A stretch of 36,835 nt of DNA from the NCBI GenBank assembly GCA_963558075.1, contig CAUWFN010000002.1, forward strand, positions 1-36,835, given 5' to 3'. The translations under genes and the position numbers were made by a program. Positions within the stretch are counted from its first letter, which is position 1; each line of letters begins with the position of its first letter. This document shows, piece after piece, positions 7,519-15,123 of the stretch. This stretch comes from CALHKP01 sp963558075. GTDB lineage: Bacteria > Bacillota > Clostridia > Peptostreptococcales > Anaerovoracaceae. The notes beneath the pieces were generated by a model. It saw only the letters and a program-made list of their open reading frames with translations. It did not search any database and was not told the DNA's origin.

Positions 7519-7989
7519 ATGTCATTACATATAGTACTTGTTTATCCGGAGATTCCGCCAAATACAGGAAATATTGCAAGAACATGCGCAGCTACCGGAA
7601 CAAAGCTTCATTTAATCAAGCCACTAGGCTTTTCAATAGAGGATAAGGCTGTCAGAAGGGCAGGCCTTGACTACTGGCCCTATGTAGACCTTGAGGTTCA
7701 CGAATGTCTCGAGGACTTCCTTGCAAAATACGCTGACCATAGAATGTTTCTTGCAACAACAAAAGGTTCTCGCGTATATACAGAACATGAATACAAGGAT
7801 GAGGATATGTTCCTGTTTGGAAGAGAAACAGCAGGGCTTCCTGCAGAACTTATAGCACAGCACAAGGATACAGTAATTAGAATACCTATGAGCAAAGATA
7901 CAAGATTGAGATCTTTTAATCTTTCTAACTCAGCAAACATAATTATATTTGAGGCGCTGAGACAGCTCGGTTTTCCGGAACTAAAATAA
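7519..7989 (+). CDS. trmL: tRNA (cytidine(34)-2'-O)-methyltransferase, SPOUT family
   Basis: Methylates the ribose of the wobble base of leucine tRNAs using S-adenosylmethionine. The 156-residue length is typical. The trefoil-knot family signatures are all present: PEIPPNTGNIARTCAATG near the N-terminus, LFGRETAGLP at about 100-108, and RIPM...LRSFNLSNSANI near the C-terminus. AGAGGA upstream of the ATG is the ribosome binding site. A weak extended -10 (TGATAATAT, 7477-7485) about 35 bases before the start is the only promoter hint I see. The next gene, rpoN, has its own promoter, so trmL may be monocistronic. Confidence 0.93.
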   Translation: MSLHIVLVYPEIPPNTGNIARTCAATGTKLHLIKPLGFSIEDKAVRRAGLDYWPYVDLEVHECLEDFLAKYADHRMFLATTKGSRVYTEHEYKDEDMFLFGRETAGLPAELIAQHKDTVIRIPMSKDTRLRSFNLSNSANIIIFEALRQLGFPELK

Positions 7990-8047
7990 CTGCCTAGCTG
8001 TAAATAATTCATTTAGTGAAATTTTATTTTCAGTGCAGATAAAACTT

Positions 8048-8076
8048 TTGATTCCGGCTTCATATCGTGGTATAAT
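8048..8076 (+). promoter_or_regulatory. SigA-type promoter of rpoN
   Basis: TTGATT (8048-8053), a 17-base spacer and a perfect TATAAT (8071-8076), with TGG before it forming an extended -10. This is one of the best matches in the window and lies 33 bases before the rpoN start. Confidence 0.85.
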
Positions 8077-8109
8077 AATTGCATATGGGATTATAGGAAA
8101 GGAAGTTTT

Positions 8110-9474
8110 ATGAAACTCGGATATTCACTGACAATTGAGCAAAAGCAGACGCTCGCAATGACGCCTGAGCTCATTCAGGCAATACAGATTTTACAATTTA
8201 ATAATCAGGAGCTGTCCGACTTTGTTCAGAATGAACTTCTGGAAAATCCTGTCTTAGAATCAGAAAAGCCTCAGGGCATAGAGGAATTTGATATAAAAGA
8301 CAAGATTATGGAGGCTAATTATGATGCCGACAGCTATAAACAGTGGGAGTATTCTCCTAACGATGATGACAATGATTTTACATATGAGCAGTATGTATCT
8401 GTCAAATCGACGCTGACTGATTATCTTGAGGAGCAGATTCAGTTTTCAAAGTTAAAAAACACGGATCTTGAAATAGCAAATTATATAGTAGAAGCAATTG
8501 ATGAAAATGGATATTTGACAGTCTCTGTAGAGGAAATTGCAGAAAACACAAATTCAGATGTTAAGCAGGTAGAGAAAGTACTTGATGTTGTACAGACCTT
8601 TGATCCTGCTGGAGTAGGTGCAAGAAATCTCGGAGAATGTTTGATTATACAGCTTGCCGCAAGGGGAGAGCTTACAGACGAAATAGAATATGTAATAGAG
8701 AATATGCTTGAGGATCTTGCCGCAAACAAGATTGCGGTTATTGCCAAAACGCTAGGAATCAAAAATTCTCAAGCCCAGCAGATTGCAGACCTGATTAAGA
8801 GCCTTGACCCTAAGCCCGGCGCAAAATATGATTCAGAAGAAAACACTAAATATATCGTACCTGATATATATGTAGAAAAAATAGACGGTGAATATGTCGT
8901 AACTAATAACGATGCAAGTGTTCCTCGTCTTATGATAAGTTCATATTATAATAAGCTGAGCTCAGAAGCAAAGACTGATGAGGAGCTGAACAAGTATCTG
9001 AATAATAGATTCAACTCGGCTCTTTGGCTTATCAAGAGTATTGAACAGAGAAAACAGACTATTTTCAATGTCGCAAGTGCGATAGTGAGCTACCAACAGG
9101 AGTTCTTTGATAAAGGTGAGAAATACCTAAAGCCGCTTACGCTTAGACAGATTGCCGATGAGGTGGAGGTTCACGAGTCTACTGTGAGCAGATCCATAAA
9201 CGGAAAATATCTTCAGAGCGCTAGGGGAGTGTTTGAGCTGAAATACTTCTTTACGAGCGGAGTTCACTCAGATTCAGGCGATGGGGTTTCATCTAACAGC
9301 ATCAAATCAATGATTAGGGAAATGATAAAAAATGAGGATCCTAAGAAGCCTTTGAGCGATCAGTTCATGGCAGAGGCACTGAAAGAGAAAGGTATTGAAA
9401 TATCACGCCGTACTGTGGCAAAATATAGAGAGGATATGAACATTCTCTCATCATCAAAGAGGAGACGTTTCTAA
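8110..9474 (+). CDS. rpoN: RNA polymerase sigma-54 factor
   Basis: Directs RNA polymerase to -24/-12 promoters that need an AAA+ activator. All three parts are seen in the 454-residue protein. The N-terminal activator-interacting region (1-50) is Gln/Leu rich with TPELIQAIQILQFNNQEL. The core-binding domain covers about 100-300. The C-terminal DNA-binding part has a helix-turn-helix (about 343-363, QIADEVEVHESTVSRSI) and the RpoN box SRRTVAKYRE at 432-441. The usual box is ARRTVAKYRE, so one conservative change is present. Neighbouring gap-pgk-tpiA lie downstream on the same strand; in several clostridia rpoN sits next to cggR and gap. I saw no convincing -24/-12 promoter in the intergenic gaps, so its targets are elsewhere. 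Confidence 0.96.
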   Translation: MKLGYSLTIEQKQTLAMTPELIQAIQILQFNNQELSDFVQNELLENPVLESEKPQGIEEFDIKDKIMEANYDADSYKQWEYSPNDDDNDFTYEQYVSVKSTLTDYLEEQIQFSKLKNTDLEIANYIVEAIDENGYLTVSVEEIAENTNSDVKQVEKVLDVVQTFDPAGVGARNLGECLIIQLAARGELTDEIEYVIENMLEDLAANKIAVIAKTLGIKNSQAQQIADLIKSLDPKPGAKYDSEENTKYIVPDIYVEKIDGEYVVTNNDASVPRLMISSYYNKLSSEAKTDEELNKYLNNRFNSALWLIKSIEQRKQTIFNVASAIVSYQQEFFDKGEKYLKPLTLRQIADEVEVHESTVSRSINGKYLQSARGVFELKYFFTSGVHSDSGDGVSSNSIKSMIREMIKNEDPKKPLSDQFMAEALKEKGIEISRRTVAKYREDMNILSSSKRRRF

Positions 9475-9571
9475 ATCAGCTTACGATAATAATGCAGGAT
9501 AAAGCTTCCTGTATTTAAATATTAAATTTTATAACTTTAATTCTTAATGTAGAGAGATATGGAGGTAAATT

Positions 9572-10591
9572 ATGGCAATTAAAGTTGGTATTAGTGGTTT
9601 TGGTAGAATTGGCAGAGTAGTAATCAGAGCAGCAATGGAACAGCCTGAAATCGAACTTGCAGGAATCAATGTTCGTAACGCAGATATAGATTATTTAATC
9701 TACATGCTGAAATATGATTCAACATTCGGCAGATTCCCTAAATCACTAGAAAAGTATGAAAACGGCATTGTAATCGACGGTAAGAAAGTTCCTGTATACA
9801 GCGAATCAGAAGCAGTTAACATTCCATGGGCTGAATGCGGAGCAGAATACATCGTTGAAGCTACAGGCGCATACACAACAACTGAAAAAGCTATGGATCA
9901 CATCAAAGCAGGTGCAAAGAAGGTTATCATTTCAGCTCCTGCAAAGGATAAGGAAACTCCAACATTCGTTTATGGTGTAAACACAGACAAGTACACAAAG
10001 GACATGATGGTTGTTTCAAACGCTTCATGTACAACAAACTGTCTTGCACCACTATGTAAGGTTCTTGAAGACAACTTCGGAATTGCAGAAGGTCTTATGT
10101 CAACAATTCACTCAGCAACTGCAAAACAGAAGGTTGTTGACGCTCGTTCAATGAAAGACTGGAGAACAGGTAGAAGCGTATTTGGAAACATCATTCCTTC
10201 AACAACAGGTGCTGCAAAGGCTGTAGGTCTTGTAATCCCTTCACTTGCAGGAAAGATGACTGGTATCTCATACAGAGTTCCAACAGCTAACGTTTCTGTA
10301 GTAGACCTAAACGTAGTTCTAGAAAAAGAAACTTCATACGAAGAAATCTGCAAAGCAGTAAAAGAAGCATCAGAAACATACCTAAAGGGTGTAATCGAAT
10401 ATGTTGATGATGAAGTTGTATCAGGAGACTTCGTTGGCGATGCTCACACTTCAATCTTTGATGCAAGAGAAGGTATCCAGCTTAACGAAAGATTCTTTAA
10501 ACTTATCGCATTCTACGACAACGAATTCGGTTACTCAAGCAAGATCCTTAACCTAATTAAACACATGTATGCTGTTGACAATGCGAAATAA
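9572..10591 (+). CDS. gap: Glyceraldehyde-3-phosphate dehydrogenase
   Basis: Oxidises glyceraldehyde 3-phosphate to 1,3-bisphosphoglycerate in glycolysis. The 339-residue sequence is close in type to E. coli GapA, with catalytic Cys153 in SNASCTTNC and His180 in IHSATAKQK. Two features differ from the common NAD-dependent form. The fingerprint reads GISGFGRIGR (Ser8) instead of GINGFGRIGR. After the second beta strand it reads GINVRNAD, so the aspartate that normally selects NAD over NADP is replaced by Val34/Arg35 with one inserted residue. Altered or dual cofactor use is therefore possible, but not shown. GGAGG lies just before the ATG. It heads the gap-pgk-tpiA run; no cggR-type repressor gene precedes it. 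The 97-base gap before it is A+T-rich, with a weak CAGGA/TCCTG hairpin and no clear promoter. Confidence 0.95.
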   Translation: MAIKVGISGFGRIGRVVIRAAMEQPEIELAGINVRNADIDYLIYMLKYDSTFGRFPKSLEKYENGIVIDGKKVPVYSESEAVNIPWAECGAEYIVEATGAYTTTEKAMDHIKAGAKKVIISAPAKDKETPTFVYGVNTDKYTKDMMVVSNASCTTNCLAPLCKVLEDNFGIAEGLMSTIHSATAKQKVVDARSMKDWRTGRSVFGNIIPSTTGAAKAVGLVIPSLAGKMTGISYRVPTANVSVVDLNVVLEKETSYEEICKAVKEASETYLKGVIEYVDDEVVSGDFVGDAHTSIFDAREGIQLNERFFKLIAFYDNEFGYSSKILNLIKHMYAVDNAK

Positions 10592-10612
10592 AAACGGCAA
10601 GAGGTTTAGAAA

Positions 10613-11800
10613 ATGAAAAAAACAATAAGAGATATCGATGTAAAAGGAAAGAAAGCATTAGTAAGATGCGATTTCAATGTTCCTTTAGATGATGAATGTC
10701 ATATTACAGATGACACTAGAATCAAAGCTGCGCTTCCTACAATTGAATATCTTGTAAACGAAGGTGCAAAAGTAATCCTTATGTCACACCTTGGAAGACC
10801 AAAGGGACAGGCTAAGCCTGAGTTCAGCCTTGCACCAGTTGCAGAAAGACTAAGTGAGCTTGTTAACACTACAGTTAAGTTTGCAGATTCACCAGTCGTT
10901 TTCGATGATTCAGTAAAGGCTGCTGCAGATGAGCTTGCAGAGGGAGAAATACTTCTTCTACAGAACGTAAGATACAGAAAAGAAGAAACTGACAATGATG
11001 CATCATTTGCAAAGGACCTTGCATCGCTAGGTGACTTCTTTGTTCAGGAAGCTTTTGGTACAGCTCATAGAGCACATGCTTCAACAGCAGGTGTTGCTGA
11101 TTATCTTCCAGCAGTGTCAGGATTTCTAATTGAAAAAGAAGTTAAGTTCCTTGGCGGAGCTTTAGAAAATCCTGAAAGACCTTTCTGTGCTATTATGGGT
11201 GGTGCTAAGGTTGGAGATAAGATTACTGTTATAGAAAATCTTCTAAAAAAAGTTGATACACTTATTATCGGCGGAGGAATGTCATACACATTCTTCAAGG
11301 CTATGGGATACGAAATCGGCACATCAATTCTTGATGCTGACAATGTAGACCTTGCAAAATCACTTCTAGAAAAAGCACTCGATGCAGGTGTTAAAATGAT
11401 GCTTCCTGTTGATATCGTGTGCACAAAAGAATTTGACAATGATTCTCCATCAGAAGTATATGACTTTGACAAAATGCCTGCTGATATGATGGGCCTTGAT
11501 ATCGGACCAAAGACTGTAGCGCTTTATGCAGAAGAACTTGCAAAGGCTAAGACTGTTGTATGGAATGGACCTATGGGTGTATTCGAAATGCCTAATTTTG
11601 CAAAGGGAACAAAGGCAGTAGCCGAAGCTCTTGCACAGTCAGAGGCTGTTACTGTTATTGGCGGAGGCGACTCTGCAGCTGCAGTAGAGCAGTTTGGTCT
11701 TGCTGACAAGATGAGCCATATTTCAACAGGTGGCGGAGCATCACTGGAATATCTGGAAGGTAAAACACTTCCTGGAATTGCAGTTATAGAGGATAAATAA
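10613..11800 (+). CDS. pgk: Phosphoglycerate kinase
   Basis: Transfers phosphate from 1,3-bisphosphoglycerate to ADP, the first ATP-forming step of lower glycolysis. The 395-residue length is normal. Substrate-site signatures RCDFNVPL near residue 20, SHLGRPKG and EAFGTAHRAHAST are intact. The nucleotide-binding half shows GGAKVGDKI, WNGPMGVFEMPNF, GGGDSAAAVEQFG (about 349-361) and STGGGASLEYLEGK (about 371-384). It starts 21 bases after gap with an AAGAGG ribosome binding site, so the two are surely co-transcribed. Nothing odd is visible. Confidence 0.97.
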   Translation: MKKTIRDIDVKGKKALVRCDFNVPLDDECHITDDTRIKAALPTIEYLVNEGAKVILMSHLGRPKGQAKPEFSLAPVAERLSELVNTTVKFADSPVVFDDSVKAAADELAEGEILLLQNVRYRKEETDNDASFAKDLASLGDFFVQEAFGTAHRAHASTAGVADYLPAVSGFLIEKEVKFLGGALENPERPFCAIMGGAKVGDKITVIENLLKKVDTLIIGGGMSYTFFKAMGYEIGTSILDADNVDLAKSLLEKALDAGVKMMLPVDIVCTKEFDNDSPSEVYDFDKMPADMMGLDIGPKTVALYAEELAKAKTVVWNGPMGVFEMPNFAKGTKAVAEALAQSEAVTVIGGGDSAAAVEQFGLADKMSHISTGGGASLEYLEGKTLPGIAVIEDK

Positions 11801-11835
11801 TTAATTAGTTGATAGATGAATTGATAGGAGAGAAT

Positions 11836-12585
11836 ATGAGAATACCTTTTATTGCAGGAAACTGGAAAATGTATAAAACTGTAGATGAAGCAAAGGCTTT
11901 TGCAGAAGAGTTCAAAAAGCTTTATCATGATACAGATATCAAAACAGCAATTTGTGCACCTTATACACAATTAGCTGCTCTGGTAGAATTGTTCAAAGAC
12001 ACTGATATTGGTGTAGGCGCACAGAATGTTCATTTTGCAGATGAAGGTGCTTATACAGGAGAAATATCAGTTCAGATGTTAAACGAAATAGGCGTTGACT
12101 ACTGCATCGTGGGACATTCCGAAAGACGTCAGTATTTTGGAGAAACAGATGAAACTGTAAACCTCAAGCTAAAGAAGCTTTTCGCAGACAGCAGCATCAC
12201 TCCAATTCTCTGCGTAGGTGAAAACCTTGATGAAAGAGAAGCAGGCAGACAGGTGGAAGTTGTTTCACAGCAGATCAAAAAAGATCTTGCAGACCTTACA
12301 TCAGATCAGGTTTCAGGACTTGTTATTGCATATGAACCTATATGGGCTATTGGAACAGGCAAGACCGCAACTCCTGAACAGGCTGAGGAAATGTGTCAGA
12401 TGATCAGAAAAACTATTGAAGAGTTATATGATGAAGAGACTTGCGACAGAGTTATAATTCAGTACGGCGGAAGCGTTAAACCAGAAAATGCGACAGAAAT
12501 CATGAACATGGATGAAATCGATGGAGCTCTCGTCGGAGGAGCAAGCCTCGTTCCTGCCAAATTTATGGACATAATCAATTTTTAA
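11836..12585 (+). CDS. tpiA: Triosephosphate isomerase
   Basis: Interconverts dihydroxyacetone phosphate and glyceraldehyde 3-phosphate. The 249-residue TIM barrel has Asn9 and Lys11 in GNWKM, the electrophile His94 in IVGHSERR, the catalytic base Glu167 in AYEPIWAIGTGK and the phosphate-binding GGSV near the end. The frame is open nine codons upstream, but ATG 11836 has AGGAGAG at the right distance and matches the usual N-terminus. It follows pgk by 35 bases. In many clostridia gpmI and eno come next; here secG follows instead, so the lower glycolytic genes must lie elsewhere. Confidence 0.97.
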   Translation: MRIPFIAGNWKMYKTVDEAKAFAEEFKKLYHDTDIKTAICAPYTQLAALVELFKDTDIGVGAQNVHFADEGAYTGEISVQMLNEIGVDYCIVGHSERRQYFGETDETVNLKLKKLFADSSITPILCVGENLDEREAGRQVEVVSQQIKKDLADLTSDQVSGLVIAYEPIWAIGTGKTATPEQAEEMCQMIRKTIEELYDEETCDRVIIQYGGSVKPENATEIMNMDEIDGALVGGASLVPAKFMDIINF

Positions 12586-12597
12586 TTTTCATAAAGC

Positions 12598-12626
12598 TTG
12601 ATTTTTACTTATCAATATGGTAAAGT
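12598..12626 (+). promoter_or_regulatory. Promoter candidate for secG
   Basis: TTGATT (12598-12603) and TAAAGT (12621-12626) are 17 bases apart, with TGG directly before the -10. It sits 33 bases before the secG start. Read-through from tpiA is also possible since no terminator separates them. Confidence 0.5.
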
Positions 12627-12658
12627 TAAATGGTTAAATTTAAAGGAGGTAGGATAGA

Positions 12659-12889
12659 ATGCATACTGCTTTAATGGTTATACTTGCTATAGTTAGTATC
12701 TTCCTAATTGGAAGTGTATTGCTTCAGTCAGGCAACAGCGACGGACTTTCTGGTTCAATCGCAGGCGGTGCAGAGCAGCTTTTCGGAAAGAAGAAGAGCA
12801 GAGGATATGATGCGATACTGAAAAAAGTAACTGTAGTTGCAGCTATTTTGTTTATTGTATTGTCACTAGCTATTGTGGCTTTATACTAA
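12659..12889 (+). CDS. secG: Preprotein translocase subunit SecG
   Basis: Small membrane subunit of the SecYEG channel. The 76 residues form two hydrophobic helices (about 3-21 and 54-75) joined by a polar loop with LLQSGNSDGLSGSIAGGAEQLFG, the recognised SecG linker signature. An ideal AAAGGAGGT site is placed nine bases before the ATG. Location after tpiA fits clostridial genomes in which secG follows the glycolytic cluster, although rnr and smpB, common downstream partners, are not here. A large hairpin follows the gene. Confidence 0.93.
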   Translation: MHTALMVILAIVSIFLIGSVLLQSGNSDGLSGSIAGGAEQLFGKKKSRGYDAILKKVTVVAAILFIVLSLAIVALY

Positions 12890-12916
12890 TAATAGTGTCA
12901 ATCTAAATTAAATTTA

Positions 12917-12978
12917 TTCGCTTTATCAGCTTAAGCGGTGTAGTTTTCTACACCTCTTAAGCTTGTTATTTTAGCGAA
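12917..12978 (+). terminator. Nested hairpin between secG and hppA (terminator or leader element)
   Basis: GCTTAAG (12929-12935) pairs with CTTAAGC (12956-12962), and GGTGTAG with CTACACC inside it around a TTTT loop. An outer arm TTCGCT (12917-12922) can pair with AGCGAA (12973-12978). The bases after the inner stem (TTGTTATTTT) are T-rich but interrupted. It ends a few bases before the hppA ribosome binding site, so it could end secG transcripts, act as leader control for hppA or stabilise its mRNA. Confidence 0.6.
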
Positions 12979-12996
12979 ACGAGGAGGTATTATTTT

Positions 12997-15006
12997 ATGA
13001 TGAATTGGATTGCTCCTATCGCAGCAGCAGTAGCTCTTGTGGTTGCTTTTTGCTTAGCATCATGGATCTCAAAAGCTGACGAGGGAACAGACAGAATGAA
13101 GGAAATTTCCGGTTACATCAGAGAGGGTGCTATGGCATTCCTTAAGAGAGAATATAAGACAATGGCAATCGTTATTGTTGTTCTTTTCTTACTGATCGGT
13201 TTTGGCCTTAAGAACTGGACAACAGCTGGTCTATATGTTGTTGGTGCACTTTTCTCAGTTCTTGCCGGATTTTTCGGAATGAACGTTGCTACAAAAGGTA
13301 ACGTAAGAACTGCTCAGGCAGCAAAAGACTCAGGCATGCCAAAAGCTCTGAAAATCGCTTTCAGAAGTGGTGCTGTAATGGGTCTTTGCGTATCAGGTCT
13401 AGGACTTCTAGGTCTAGGTCTTGTTTTCTGCCTGCTTGATCTTGCAACAGTAACTGAATCAATCACTGGATTCGGTCTTGGTGCATCATCAATGGCTCTA
13501 TTCGGAAGAGTTGGTGGCGGTATCTACACTAAGGCTGCAGACGTTGGTGCTGACCTTGTAGGTAAAGTAGAAGCTGGCATCCCAGAAGACGACCCACGTA
13601 ACCCTGCAGTTATCGCAGATAACGTAGGTGACAACGTAGGTGACGTTGCAGGTATGGGTTCAGACCTGTTCGAATCATATGTTGGTTCAATTATTTCAGC
13701 TATCACACTAGCTGCAGTTGCTGTAACTTCAGCTCCTGAAACTGCAGTATTCTCAAAGGAAATCGCAGCTGTATTCCCACTAATCTTATCAGCTATCGGT
13801 ATCATTGCATCTGTAATTGGTATCCTGCTTGTAAGAGGCGGCGACAATGTTAACCCTGCAAAGGCTCTTAACATGGGTACATACATCAGCGGAATCATTG
13901 TAATTGTTGCATCATTAATCCTAAGTAAACAGCTTCTAGGCGACCTTACTTATGCTTATGCAATCATTACAGGTCTTATCGTTGGTATTGCTATCGGTAA
14001 GATCACAGAAGTTTACACTTCAGCTGACTACGGTTTCGTAAAGAAAATTGCTGACCAGTCACAGACTGGTGCTGCAACAACTATCATCAGCGGTCTTGGC
14101 GTTGGTATGATGTCAACACTTCTTCCAATCATCTTCATCGCTGTAGGTATCTTTGTTGCTTACAACTTTGCTGGCGTATACGGTATTGCTCTTTCAGCAG
14201 TAGGTATGCTTTCAACAGCAGGTATGACAGTTGCAGTTGACGCTTATGGTCCTGTATCCGATAACGCTGGTGGTATCGCAGAAATGTCAGAACTTCCAGA
14301 TTCAGTAAGAGAAATCACTGACAAACTTGACTCAGTTGGTAACACAACAGCAGCTATCGGTAAAGGTTTTGCTATTGGTTCAGCAGCTCTTACAGCTCTT
14401 GCACTATTCGTATCATATGCAGAAGTTGCTAAGATTGAAGTTGTTGACCTTCTAAACCCAATCGTAATCATCGGTATCTTCCTAGGTGCTATGCTGCCAT
14501 TCCTATTCTCAGCTCTAACTATGAACTCAGTAGGTAAGGCTGCAAACCAGATGATCGAAGAAGTTAGAAGACAGTTCCGTGAAGACAAAGGAATCATGGA
14601 AGGAACTTCAAAACCTGATTATGCTAGATGCGTTGACATCTCAACAGGTGCAGCTCTAAAAGAAATGGTTATCCCAGGTCTTATGGCTATTGTAGCTCCA
14701 CTTGCAGTAGGTTTCATCCTTGGAGCTGAAGCTCTTGCTGGTATGCTTGGCGGAGCACTTTCATCAGGTGTTCTACTTGCTATCATGATGGCTAACGCTG
14801 GTGGTGCATGGGATAATGCTAAGAAATACATCGAAGAAGGATTCTACGGCGGAAAGGGTTCAGAAACTCATAAGGCTGCTGTAGTTGGAGACACTGTAGG
14901 TGACCCATTCAAAGACACTTCCGGTCCTTCAATCAACATCCTAATCAAGCTTATGACAATCGTTTCAGTAGTATTTGCTCCAATCTTTGGTGCAGGTCTT
15001 CTGTAA
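12997..15006 (+). CDS. hppA: Membrane-bound ion-pumping pyrophosphatase, K+-dependent type
   Basis: Hydrolyses pyrophosphate at the cytoplasmic face and pumps H+ and/or Na+ out of the cell, saving energy in anaerobes. The 669-residue protein is almost all transmembrane helices (about 16 expected for the family). The PPi/Mg-binding loops are intact: DVGADLVGKVE from Asp182, EDDPRNPAVIADN, and DNVGDNVGD from Asp208. GNTTAAIGKG at 448-457 has Ala where K+-independent enzymes have Lys (GNTTKA), which marks the K+-dependent class. Whether Na+ or H+ is moved cannot be told by eye. Perfect GAGGAGGT precedes the start; two ATGs in a row (12997 and 13000) are both usable. Codons look strongly biased, as in highly expressed genes. 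Confidence 0.96.
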   Translation: MMNWIAPIAAAVALVVAFCLASWISKADEGTDRMKEISGYIREGAMAFLKREYKTMAIVIVVLFLLIGFGLKNWTTAGLYVVGALFSVLAGFFGMNVATKGNVRTAQAAKDSGMPKALKIAFRSGAVMGLCVSGLGLLGLGLVFCLLDLATVTESITGFGLGASSMALFGRVGGGIYTKAADVGADLVGKVEAGIPEDDPRNPAVIADNVGDNVGDVAGMGSDLFESYVGSIISAITLAAVAVTSAPETAVFSKEIAAVFPLILSAIGIIASVIGILLVRGGDNVNPAKALNMGTYISGIIVIVASLILSKQLLGDLTYAYAIITGLIVGIAIGKITEVYTSADYGFVKKIADQSQTGAATTIISGLGVGMMSTLLPIIFIAVGIFVAYNFAGVYGIALSAVGMLSTAGMTVAVDAYGPVSDNAGGIAEMSELPDSVREITDKLDSVGNTTAAIGKGFAIGSAALTALALFVSYAEVAKIEVVDLLNPIVIIGIFLGAMLPFLFSALTMNSVGKAANQMIEEVRRQFREDKGIMEGTSKPDYARCVDISTGAALKEMVIPGLMAIVAPLAVGFILGAEALAGMLGGALSSGVLLAIMMANAGGAWDNAKKYIEEGFYGGKGSETHKAAVVGDTVGDPFKDTSGPSINILIKLMTIVSVVFAPIFGAGLL

Positions 15007-15022
15007 GATTTAGGAAATTATG

Positions 15023-15054
15023 AGAGTTACTCTTAATTGAGTAACTCTTTTTTT
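15023..15054 (+). terminator. Rho-independent terminator of hppA
   Basis: A perfect 10-bp stem, AGAGTTACTC (15023-15032) with GAGTAACTCT (15039-15048), has a six-base loop and a run of seven T. Confidence 0.95.
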
Positions 15055-15080
15055 GCTTTTTTGTCAGTTTGTGGTATCAT
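15053..15080 (+). promoter_or_regulatory. Promoter candidate for the two-component pair
   Basis: TTGCTT (15053-15058) and TATCAT (15075-15080) have a 16-base spacer, and TGG before the -10 makes it an extended type. The -35 overlaps the end of the hppA terminator T run. The start codon is 43 bases further on. Confidence 0.5.
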
Positions 15081-15123
15081 GTAACAAAGACAAGTTAAAG
15101 GATACGAAAGGGAAAAAGAGAAT

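Noticed and set aside
9494..9512. CAGGA/TCCTG hairpin after rpoN as a terminator
   Set aside because: Stem too short and the following bases are mixed A and T, so rpoN may well read through into gap.
11524..11970. 148-residue minus-strand frame over the pgk-tpiA junction
   Set aside because: Spans two genuine genes and their gap, with no recognisable motif.
13524..14831. Antisense frames of 70-124 residues opposite hppA
   Set aside because: Biased codon use of hppA leaves the opposite strand open; the products are Pro/Ser/Thr-rich with no domain.
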